Of a stretch of 64,000 bases of DNA, positions 36,343 to 45,786 are shown one piece after another (position 1 is the stretch's first letter; each line of letters starts with the position of its first letter). The DNA lies in the NCBI GenBank assembly GCA_025201365.1, contig JAIXMF010000007.1:310001-374000 (forward strand). Reading direction: 5' to 3'. This stretch comes from Syncephalis plumigaleata. Lineage: Eukaryota; Zoopagomycota; Zoopagomycetes; Zoopagales; Piptocephalidaceae. Both the position numbers and the translations under genes were made by a program. The notes under the pieces were generated by a model. The model was not told the origin of the DNA, ran no database searches, and worked only from the letters and a program-made list of their open reading frames with translations.

Positions 36343-37659
36343 TTTATCATATATACAGTATTTTTATAAATTTATTCTAACATAATAAAAAAATCATACT
36401 CGGTGTGTTTGCTGAAAGCGTAATGTTTAGTTGATGACGCGATATGGAACAAGTAACAATTACAAGTAGCTTCTATAAAGTGCGACTTTGTACTTGTTAT
36501 TTCCACGCTAAGAGCAAACTATCGAAATTGAAGTAACAAAGATAACAGCACTGGTAAAGGGCAGAAATATTATTGATAATCATATTTTCGTCATATGCTA
36601 TCCTTATTATTTACCGCTTAAATATATTATTAGATGGGATTGTGATTAATTATGATTAGCTGCTAAAGTAAAGCATGAATGTACTCGATGGTATCTATAA
36701 TGCGATACGATATTCATCTGGTTAATATGATCATTGCTCAAGTATCATTCCCTCACACACATACATGTTGGCTACATGTAAATCAAATGGCATACTTTCG
36801 ATATTATCATTCTAATGTATGCATGCTCAACAATGTAAGAATAGAAGATCAAAAGTAAGCTTTATTTTTATTGATCAATCAATAATCCATGTATTAAGCA
36901 GAATTCAATGGCTTGACTGCCTTTCCTAGCTTGCTGACTGATTGTCATCTCATCAAATAGTATAATATGATTTCGGAAGACAGATATATTACTAGTTCTA
37001 AGATTGACGCCATCATAGTACTGTCGCGTAGGTACGACTGTCGTTCATCTTGTCAATATTGCATACGTATGTCATTAGTTTGTATTCCTTTCGGCATAAT
37101 AATAAATAAAAATTGCTTGTTTTAATGATGCACTTTGATTAGCGAGATAGGGAAAGGCGCTCGAGCAGGTAGCATTTCTTTTGCAATATCATTGATGGCA
37201 TCCAAGTATTCTCTATTTCCATTCAATATGCGCCATGTATGACCATCTCTATCAAATATGTTTGTTTTGCTTTTTCTGTCAATAAATATTCATAATCTCC
37301 TGTATACACTTGTCTAAGCGTGTTTACATTTGGTCATATCTAAAAAGCAAACAATTCAAGTAAGTACAATGCACTCATATCACACTACTAATACTTTTTA
37401 TTAGACATTAGTTTATCATCAAATCTATTATTATTCAATAGGTTAGTACGTATCGATCAGCTGCTACGACGTCTAGCACATCATACAGTAGTAGTGTATC
37501 ACCAGCTGTAAAGGTATACCACATTGTAATTGACACTCCATTGTAGGCAATGTTTAATGATGCATCATTCTACGGCCTACTTGGTCGACTACACATCGTG
37601 GCAACATATGTCGTATGAAAGTACCAAGTTGAGATATTCACTTTATTATTCACTGATGT
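36343..37659. other. Intergenic AT-rich region
   Basis: 1.3 kb of AT-rich sequence with no supported gene, between the NRAMP-2 stop and the end of the PUF60 relic. Confidence 0.45.
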
Positions 37660-38730
37660 CTACATAGCTAATCGATAATTGCCTTGAATAAACGCATCCT
37701 GGTTGTAAAAGTCGGCCGTCAACTGTCGTCCACTGAACCAGCGGCCATGGAGCATCTTCACCGCTTGTTATGCATCAGACACGTCATCAAACTGCACGAA
37801 TATATAGGCGGCACCAGCGGGGTCGTCGTCTAATTCAATATGAATACGAGTTACGACATCAAAGCGCCGACACTCCTTCTCGAGCTCTTCGTTTAGTGCA
37901 TCGTCCGCTTCACCGGCAGTGACTGCATTAGCAATACGCACCACAGTAGTTGTCGTGTTGTCGCTCTTCTGTGCACGATTATGTGCAACACGAGCTGCCT
38001 ACACCAGCGATGTTACTCGATATACCAGTACATACGTGTTGCCTACCTCTTCACTCTGTGCAAGTTTCTGCATTACCGCGTAACGCTGACTTCCTTTAAT
38101 GCTGATGTTTTCTTCATTCAATACGCTATTCAATGGTTCCACTGGTGATATTGTCATGGATTGTTCTATCAAAGCATTGATATAGTATACTTAGATTGCT
38201 ATGTATGTATGTATGTATGTACGTGTATGCTATCTTTGATCATAGTACTCGTAGTAGCAGTACTAGCTATCGTAGCAGATGGTACTTGAAGTGGTGCCAA
38301 TCCTTTTTAGTACCTTCATGCCTTCGATCAATGTACCAGGTATTATCGCTGTAATAACATGAAGATTATTGCCGCCTAGTTCAATTTCATTCATTGCTGC
38401 TATGGCCACTGGCTCTACTGTACTCGATTCCAAATCAATAATCTAGTGCAGTTTACTAGATGGATTTATATACATGTCTTCTGCTATCATCTTATCCGTA
38501 AGTCCTGTGCTGTCTTGTAGTCATATTCAATTAATGTTAATAACAATTTAATAGTTAGCAAACAAGTGAATGGAATGACCACGTATGCATATGTACTTAC
38601 AACAAGAATGCAATACTCGATTTTACCAAATGCTTCAATGATAATTTACAGTGTTAACTATACCATACTAAATAAATCGGATTCACATTACAAATACTCG
38701 CATACTCCATGATCATAGGCTGCATATCGA
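37660..38730 (-). pseudogene. Decayed PUF60-like splicing factor gene
   Basis: On the minus strand, fragments of a PUF60 (poly-U-binding splicing factor) gene appear in order. First comes an RRM2 piece (IIIEAFGKIEYCIL, then VAIAAMNEIELGGNNLHV), then the linker ISIKGSQRYAVMQKLAQSEE. The C-terminal U2AF-homology RRM follows (VVRIANAVTAGEADDALNEE, AAYIFVQFDD, LHGRWFSGRQLTADFYNQDA). At least one intron still has good signals (donor after QSEE, acceptor near 37996). The frame is broken by in-frame stops, for example TAA at 37768-37770 inside the last RRM and another in RRM2, and no RRM1 is visible. It is best read as a relic. A functional copy should exist elsewhere, because PUF60-type factors help U2 snRNP recognise 3' splice sites. 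Confidence 0.65.
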
Positions 38731-39459
38731 GTCGTTGTCGAACTCTACGTCTGGATATGCTATAGTAATAATACCGATGCTTAATTAATCGTACATTCAA
38801 TGATCATTAAGCATAACAATAAAGACAATATTGGTACGTTGACACACTCATATAAACACAGGTCCATGCTACGAAGCAATCTACGGTCAAGACGAGATTA
38901 TAATACAGCAATAGAATAGAATGATTAAACTAAAATGAGCCTACACTGTTTGCTGTCAATATAGTACAATTAAGAACGAGCAGTATACCAACCATTCCAA
39001 TTAATAAGTTGTTAGCACGTATATGGCAAAGGATCATACATATACGCTTACACCTGATAACACTACAATAATGTCTACCTGTATGTGACCAAAGAAAGAG
39101 ATAAATAAAATGGACGGGTGTAATCCATGGCAATTTATTAAACATGTAAGTGATATGTGAGAGCAGGAAAGCACAGAGAAACAGTAGAAAATGAGCAGAA
39201 GGAGCAGAAGAGAAGAAGAGAAGAATGCATATAGCGTGCACGTTTAGTTATTTGCACTGTCCTATTATGCAATCAGCGGCAATTAAGGTAAATAAACACG
39301 CTACTGTATAGACAAGAAACAGCGCTGTCAGTATAGCGAGGAATGGCAAATGACGCGAATGAATAAATGTTCAGTACGCTTAGCAGGTTGTACGTTACCG
39401 GTAGTCAAGAATAGAATGGAACAGGACCGAGGAATAGACTAACGATAAGTGATATATTG
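38731..39459. other. Intergenic region
   Basis: About 730 bp with no gene recognised. A purine-rich stretch (about 39165-39220) has AGAGAAG-type repeats on this strand. Confidence 0.4.
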
Positions 39460-39469
39460 TTAAGAATGA

Positions 39470-40080
39470 AAGCGAAGGAACAAGGAATAAAGTAATAAGT
39501 ACTCGGTACAAAGACACGCATACTCGAACAACTTGCAGAAACAACGTATGTTTGTAGTGGAATAACAACGTGTAGATATTATTATGGTAGAGTGGAGTGA
39601 TATATGAACGAATAGTGGGAAAAAGACAAGGTGGAGATGACGTGTATCAGCGAGGATAGCAGACACATAAGCAACATTACGCATACAAGACAGGGCAGTG
39701 TATGCTAATAAGTAGAACAAGCAATAAACAAAGGTGTTAGTATACTAAAGACAATGAGCACATAAACGAGCTAAGATTAGTGGTAAACAAAAGAATAGCA
39801 AGAAGCAATAAACAAGGAATATAGGAATAGAATGACACGAAGAAGACGCGTATTACTGAGAAAGTAAAAGAAATAATTAGCATATAGTTAAGAGGAAGTA
39901 GACGTGTGTTGTTTACTGGCAAGTGGAATGCAGTTAAGAAGACACTTGCTGTTTAGTGGTAAGAGAAATGACAGGGAAATGTAGTTGGTATGAATAAGAC
40001 AGTATGTGAAAGAAGTCAATGACAAGTAGAATGTAGTTGACACTAAGAAGACAGTATGTGAAAGAAGAGAAACTACAATG
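39470..40080 (-). repeat. Inverted, diverged copy of the TIR-element interior (tandem-array repeat)
   Basis: Read on the minus strand, this stretch follows the interior of the element at about 4310-5300. It has the same succession of CTTCTTxGTGTCAACTACATTCC-type units, the shared CACTAAACAGCAAGTG and CTTTCTCxGTAATACGCGTC joints, then a diverged downstream part around TGTTTATTGcTTGTTCTA. It has no visible TIRs, so it is a fragment or an independent member of the same repeat family. Confidence 0.6.
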
Positions 40081-40283
40081 AAATGGATACATAGAAGTGG
40101 ATTAGTAGATCATTAATGCCATTAGATAGCAATAACAGACACGTCAATTACTTGAAGGGAAAAGGAGATGAGTATCGCCGAATATGGCTTAGATAGAACG
40201 ATTAGTTTTTTTTCATTGCTTTTTTCATATCGGTCTATTCTGCAGTATTCTCTCTCTTATTCATTCGTCAACACTGACCTCCA

Positions 40284-40733
40284 ATGTCGTCTGTCCACGC
40301 CTCTCGTAATAACAGCTCGTGGCTACGCACGGAAACACTACGTGTCGACGATTTGTCACGCGATGCCGCATTGGCCCAGCTTTCCGAATTCCTCGAACAT
40401 AATGCACCTAGCGGTATGGAGAACGACCAGGTGCACTTGACAATCGGTACCGCTTATCAGCTGGAATTGGTGCGTTGTAGCCTTGAGGGTAAGGCACCAC
40501 CACCACCACCGGAATTCCAGCTTGATACGGAATCTGCGGCACAGGATGCTAACTGGACAAGCACCGATGCTGTAGCAGAGGAAGTCAAATTAGCGACAGA
40601 TCAACATGCGGCCGTAGATGTGGTAATGATGGATGGCGTGGAGGAAACGCCTGTAGAAGAGACGCCTGCCACTGAATCGGACAAGAAGAAAAAGAAAAAG
40701 AAGAAGAAGAAATCAGAGAAGCAAGACGAATAG
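40284..40733 (+). CDS. Small Lys-tailed protein, possible RNA polymerase I subunit A14/Ker1
   Basis: A 149-aa intronless ORF. The N-terminal half is helical: TETLRVDDLSRDAALAQLSE, then FLEHNAP, a gap, and AYQLELVRCSLEGKAPPPP. The layout (short helix block with LxxFLE, then QLxRIxRDLxGLPPP) resembles yeast Rpa14 and fission yeast Ker1, Pol I stalk partners of Rpa43. The C-terminus is acidic and ends in a run of ten lysines, as in Ker1-like nucleolar proteins. The assignment is from remembered similarity of a short, poorly conserved family, so it is tentative. The alternative is an unrelated nucleolar protein. About 110 bp separates its stop from the Fanzor-associated repeat. Confidence 0.4.
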   Translation: MSSVHASRNNSSWLRTETLRVDDLSRDAALAQLSEFLEHNAPSGMENDQVHLTIGTAYQLELVRCSLEGKAPPPPPEFQLDTESAAQDANWTSTDAVAEEVKLATDQHAAVDVVMMDGVEETPVEETPATESDKKKKKKKKKKSEKQDE

Positions 40734-40842
40734 AAGCATAGTATAATGTTTACTAATAAATATAATTAATAAAAAGATGAAATTTAAACACTTTAATAAT
40801 ATGTTAATTAGCAATGTGTTCAAATTTATTGATATAAATAAA

Positions 40843-40965
40843 CGGTACTTGAATCCTTTAACTTGCTTGCCATCTTTATAATTCTAGTGTGTGCATCTAA
40901 TAAAATAATGAGTTAGTAAATTGTAATAAAGATTAAATTATACTTATCTTAAGAGATCATGATGA
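40843..40965 (-). repeat. Module shared by Fanzor flank and TIR elements
   Basis: About 120 bp immediately 3' of the Fanzor remnant match an internal segment of both TIR elements (about 3768-3900 and 44745-44885). Shared blocks are GAATCCTTTAACTTGC, TGTGTGCATCTAATA, AATAATGAGTTAGTA and GATCATGA. Read on the minus strand it keeps branch site TTACTAAC and acceptor TTATTAG, but where the other copies have the donor GGTAAGTAT this one has GATAAGTAT. Confidence 0.7.
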
Positions 40966-40979
40966 ATAACATCATAATG

Positions 40980-42209
40980 TTATTCTTGTTGATTGAATGG
41001 TGGATTTGGGACCTTCTTGAATGTCTTGAGTGTTGAATTGTTGAAAGTTGGATAGCACTTGCTGGTCTTGTGCTCGTCGATTAGAAAGACTTTAAACCCA
41101 TGTCGTTTTAAAAGTCTTCTAAAGCCAATACCACGTATGGGCTCGTGGTATTTGGCGTGAGGAGCTGACCAGTTGCCCATCACAAACACCGCATCCTTCT
41201 TGAACTTCTTGGTCAGCTCTTTGATCAGCATTTGATCGCTCTTTTGCTTGTTGATGTAGGCTGAGAGCTTTAGCTTTCTGAAAAGAGGCTGAGGGGTAGG
41301 ATGGGTGATGGGGAGGGTGAGAGTATCTCGGTAAAAGTTGGTGAGTATATCTGAGTGATCTGATCGACACTTCAGATATATATATTGTTGCAAAGGATAG
41401 TGGTGTCGATGTGAATGTAGCATGGCGAAAAGGATCGGCGCAGAGGGAAACACTCAAAAGCCTTTAAATCGAGGGCTTCAAACAGACAGGCAAGCTTGTA
41501 GAATGCTTTGAGATGCATAGCTGGATTTGCTACACAGTTGTAATATGCCAATTTGTAGCCCTCAGGATAAGCATCCAAAACATTCTTGAACTTGTCGAAT
41601 GCCTCAGCAAGCTTAGGCTCTTTCTCAAATGTCGCTCGAGAGACATCTCGCTTCGCTATTGCGGCTTTAAAGTCTTTTACAGGAGTAGTGATTTCCTTAC
41701 TGATTTTCTTGCGAAGCTCAGTTTTAGTTACTCCCTTGGGCAATCCCTCCCTCATAGCCTTTATCTTCTTTTTGACATCGAAGTGTTTGTTGATGGCGCG
41801 GCGAAGGAAATTGCCAAAGTGTAATTTGATGTTGTTGGTGTAAGCAACGTACATCTTCTTTGCCTCGTAAGTAGCTGATTGATCAGCTTTAACAAAATCT
41901 GGCTTTTGATAGCCAGTAGCGGTATGATAACCATCCCAATGCTCGCTGATCAATTCGCGAAATTCAGCTGTTGTGCCTTTGGTGTGCTTTGTTTCCCGCT
42001 TGACTAAGGAAAGCCAGACTTGTTTGAAGAGCTCTTTGCAAATGTACTCTTCAAACTTAAAGTCTGCGTCCTTCTCAAATTTACTAAGAAATATGTACTT
42101 TGAGAACGAATAGGCATGGAAGGTCGTGGTGTGTACGATGTTTACAAAATCGCGTAAAACATCGTGATACTCCTTCTTCCAATGCCGGAGATAGAAGACT
42201 TCACAGCCA
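40980..42209 (-). mobile_element. Fanzor (eukaryotic TnpB-like RNA-guided nuclease) gene, degraded copy
   Basis: Two minus-strand open stretches together resemble a Fanzor1-type protein. The first (42209-41372) reads YSFSKYIFLSKFEKDADFKF, KELFKQVWLSLV, LRRAINKH and the conserved FECFPLRRSFSP...HIDTTIL joint. The second, in another frame, has LKLSAYINKQKSDQMLIKEL, VFVMGNWSAPHAKYHEP and RRLLKRHGFKVFLIDEHKTS. The GNWS...EP...LLxxxGxxVxLIDExKTS series is the Fanzor hallmark before the zinc finger. The segment carrying RuvC-I (DPG-type), the full zinc finger and RuvC-III is absent, so this copy should have no nuclease activity. Fanzors use a structured RNA encoded next to their 3' end to cut DNA, and ride on various transposons. 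The 5' end stops at a foldback hairpin. Confidence 0.75.
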
Positions 42210-42265
42210 GCGCTCGTTCACTGTCGGCAGAAGTAGACGAGCCATGAGTGCCTGGCTGTGAAGTC
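42197..42265. repeat. Foldback hairpin at 5' limit of Fanzor remnant
   Basis: Perfect 14-bp inverted arms, GACTTCACAGCCAG at 42197-42210 and CTGGCTGTGAAGTC at 42252-42265, enclose a second 6-bp stem (GCTCGT/ACGAGC at 42212-42217 and 42237-42242). The left arm coincides with the first readable Fanzor codons. Confidence 0.75.
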
Positions 42266-43299
42266 ATGGATGAAATGGATGGATATCAATGCAATAGTAA
42301 TACGGTAAAGTTTGTATCAATTAACGCTATCTAGCTTTGTTGCAAATATGTAACGCCCCTTTAATGTTCAATCGTAGCTTAGTAACTAGTGTATACAAAA
42401 TAACAAAAGTCAAGTCCAAACAATTGAATATTGCTTGTAAAATAGCACAAGTAGAATATACAAGTGCTACTCGAGCCCCAATGCAATAGGGGAAGTCGTC
42501 GGTAAACGACATACTTGTATAGGTGAGTGTTGTAGATCTCACTAATTCAGTAGTTATATAATAACTATAACTCATCATCATCATTTCTTATAACACAAGT
42601 GTTATCAGTAACATTGTATAAACCAACATACTTGATGTTCTAATAAATTTATTCATTCATTTACACACACATGCAGTTTACTCTACCAACAGCTTCCCCA
42701 ATCGTTCATAGAATTGCGCAGCACATACTGAATCCCACTAACACGATCACTAGCAATACACAACATCATAACACCATCCATCATCGCTTTTATATCTGTT
42801 TGCTGCTGAGTTTTAATCGGCATTATACCATTACAGCAATTTACAATAATACGAAGCTTACACTGTCGTATTCACGATATTCCACCCCCAATAAACATAC
42901 ATATTAAATAATACACGATAGCTCCTAATAATAAAATGACAATCAATTCAACGTGAGGTAAAGCATTAGATATAACCATCCCAATAGTTAAAACAACCGC
43001 AGCAAACACGCTTTTACTCTACCGCGACAGCAAACAACAACTAAAATAAACGCTATATCATAGTAACTCACCTTTATACAAGTAATTAGACAATAAAAAG
43101 GAGAAAGTAGGCGAATACTGACCTATGACGCTAGCAGGTGTCATTTTAGGAAAGCCTTCTTTGTAGCACTTTCTTATAGCCAATGAAGTTGCACTTAGTG
43201 GTGACGAACATAAACTAGTAGCCCCTCTCCTCCTTGCATAGTCATAAGAACTATATTTGTACTCTTTCTTTATTGTATTTCTTTTGTTTAAGAAGCGCA
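42266..43299. other. Intergenic region between Fanzor remnant and EF-hand gene
   Basis: 1 kb of AT-rich sequence. No gene is recognisable, and no TIR like that of the two elements is seen here. Confidence 0.45.
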
Positions 43300-44355
43300 A
43301 TGCAACAGTCTACAGTACCAACACCAACACCAACTACGACACTTCCAAGTGCGGTCATTCCGCCACGTCCGGACTCGAGTCAGCTGGAAGCAGCGGCCGA
43401 ACTAGCTGAAATACGTCGGGTTAATCTGACCAGACGTTTATTTAACGCAGCGACAAGGGCCACGCCTCCAGACCGTACAGAGAAGGTGGACTTTTCACAA
43501 GCGGCCATATCCATAGGGGAGCTTATTAGCGGTGACCTGCTAACACGTATCGACTACATTTTCCGTCTATACGATGTGGACGGTGACCAGCGAATAACGC
43601 TCGAGGAACTGGACACATTTATCGATGAAATGTCCTATTTGATACCACAAGTCATGGACGACATGAAACCGGAGGACAACGATACATGGAGCAATTCCTT
43701 GCGTGACAATGCTAGGCGCTACGCCGATTCGCTACAATCGACGACAAGTGTAGCTTCAGCGCAAGCCTCCACCGAGCAAGACAAAGGAAAGCAGGAGCAA
43801 GCAGAGGATGAGCCCACGGATGCAACGGTACAAGCGTCCGAGGTTTGGCTATCACTTCCTTCGTTTCGTATGATTGTACTGGCGGAACCGGTACTGGAGC
43901 GTCTATTCGAAGTAAGTTTGCCGAATTCATTCCGCTTAGAGCAGCAACCGCAAGCGTATAATGCTCGACTAGGTCGGGAAATATTCAATTCACTATGGTC
44001 AGAAGGCACGAAATTAGCAAAGAATGTCGGTAAACGAGTGGCAACACGTCGGCCTTCCAATGCACTACGACGAGCACGACGGTCAACTCATGGTTCCGTT
44101 GGGACAGCCACCGGTAATAGTGCTAGTGCACCCGTGACGACAACGCCTACCACACCGGTAGTCGATCGTTTACGTACGGCCACGAGTGAGGATACAAGTG
44201 GACGCTTATCGCCCGCGGCTACCTCATTAAGTTCGGTCAACGTGGAGACCGAAGAAGAATCGGCATCAGCAATTGATGAGGAAGACATCAGCGATGTTGA
44301 CATGCTCGAGGAGGTGGACCGTCTGCTCAATGAGCTAGGTCATGGTCCAGAATAA
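43300..44355 (+). CDS. Free-standing EF-hand protein homologous to the C-terminus of GRAM-TBC Rab-GAPs
   Basis: A 351-aa intronless ORF from ATG 43300. Residues about 45-115 carry an EF-hand pair region with one canonical calcium loop, DVDGDQRITLEE. The surroundings (RRLFNAA..., ISGDLLTRIDYIFRLYD, then WLSLPSFRMIVLAEPVLERL) match the C-terminal part of the Rab-GAP at 57276-61919 (KRLFDHF..., IKGDLMSRIELFHTIHD, LLSLPSLRSVVLSDEVLERF). There are no GRAM or TBC domains. The tail is Ser/Thr-rich and ends in an acidic helix (DVDMLEEVDRLLNELG), also like that paralogue (MDKILDELD). It probably arose by separation from the minus-strand TBC gene at 49971-53656, which lacks exactly this part. Whether it is expressed on its own is unknown. 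Confidence 0.7.
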   Translation: MQQSTVPTPTPTTTLPSAVIPPRPDSSQLEAAAELAEIRRVNLTRRLFNAATRATPPDRTEKVDFSQAAISIGELISGDLLTRIDYIFRLYDVDGDQRITLEELDTFIDEMSYLIPQVMDDMKPEDNDTWSNSLRDNARRYADSLQSTTSVASAQASTEQDKGKQEQAEDEPTDATVQASEVWLSLPSFRMIVLAEPVLERLFEVSLPNSFRLEQQPQAYNARLGREIFNSLWSEGTKLAKNVGKRVATRRPSNALRRARRSTHGSVGTATGNSASAPVTTTPTTPVVDRLRTATSEDTSGRLSPAATSLSSVNVETEEESASAIDEEDISDVDMLEEVDRLLNELGHGPE

Positions 44356-44473
44356 GCATGATTGACAGGCTACATTGATAACAGTAAAGTATGATTTATT
44401 CCATTATATGTATATATTTCTCACTCATAACATTAGATGTAATGTCATTAGAAAATAAAGATAGAACCATTTA

Positions 44474-45592
44474 CAGGCTTTTTCCATTCAATTTGCGCAG
44501 TTAGCCTTCTGTTTTTACGAATAAATAATAGTTAACACTTACGTATCTTGTGGTGTGGCAGCGATAACTCCACGGATAATTTGTTATTTGTTGTTTGGTT
44601 CCTTATTGTCCTTGTCCTCCTTGATCTTGAATGATTGGAAGCAACGACACTTGGATGAGGGTGTGTTGGAACATCGGTTCCACTACGAAGGTATTGGGTG
44701 ATTTGAATGAAATCCAGACGAGCAACCATAACCCCGATTCCACAAACGATACTCGAATCCTTTAACTTGCATGTCCTCTTTATATTTTTTGATGTGTGCA
44801 TCTAATAGAATAATGAGTTAGTATACTGTAATAAATATCAAGTTGTAATGAGGTATACTTACCGTAAGGGATCATGACAAGTAGCAGGACACTTTCTCAT
44901 TGATAGTGTGGGAGCTATGGTTGCTCGATTTGCTCAAGCACAATGTGTAGGCGATATACAATAAGGTAGTGTAAGTAGAGTGTAATAGGGACGATTGAAC
45001 TGGAAGATGAAGATAAGTTTATTCAGTTTGTACAAAATAGGACCCATATTTATAGTGGATAATGTAACACTATTCAATATTGAAACTATGATGAGTGTTG
45101 AAGGGACATGGCTGTAATACCAACATAGATACCAATCTCATGATGCAGAAGTGACAGGGAAGTAATAATGAGCAATAAGGAGCGCATCTCAGAAAGGATT
45201 ACGTATACCTCTAGATACATTTAGTCAGTGGTGTTACCTTCAGATGTTCAAAGAAAGGAGGATCAATGCATCAAAGTGGCACAACCTCAAAGGTTCAAAG
45301 AAAAGGAGGATCAGTGCAACAACGAGGATCAAACAGCGGAAAACAACTTATCCGTGATTGTTATCGCTTTGCATCCAAGATATGTAAGATCTATCAACGT
45401 GTCTATTATTTATTATCACTGATTGCAATAAATGATATCGCCATCATTAACTTCTCCCTCAACTGCTAGTGCCATAACAACTACTCAATAATAATAGCAA
45501 TGTGATAATGGTGTTAACAATTGTGTTAATCTATTTATTAATAAACTGCAAATGTTAAAGGGTAAATGCGCAAATTGGATGGAAAAACACTG
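44474..45592. mobile_element. Non-autonomous Tc1/mariner-like TIR element, copy 2
   Basis: A 1.1 kb element with TIRs starting CAG, sharing TTTTTCCATYCAATTTGCGC, and bounded by TA at 44472-44473 and 45593-45594. The left 540 bp are about 90% identical to the left part of the copy at 3483-5609, and the right 95 bp also match. The central 450 bp differ. That part carries a short imperfect duplication (TTCAAAGAAAGGAGGATCA and TTCAAAGAAAAGGAGGATCA) at about 45247-45312. It encodes no transposase. It sits between the EF-hand ORF and the ABC transporter, about 195 bp before the latter's proposed start. Confidence 0.75.
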
Positions 45593-45786
45593 TATTATCC
45601 ATAATCATAATGATAATGCTTATTAATCCACGAATATCAATAATGTATATATAGATCTCAATTCAGATAGGCCTTTGACTAAATCACTGTATTTCTTGGC
45701 ATTCGTATCTTTTTTAAGTGAACAGCACTTTGTTGTAGCATTTCCCATTCCTCATTACACGCAAACATATACTCAATTTTTATAGC

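Noticed and set aside
37768-37770. In-frame TAA in a conserved RRM as a hint of a changed genetic code
   Set aside because: All other genes use TAA as a normal stop and lack it internally; decay of a duplicate explains it better.
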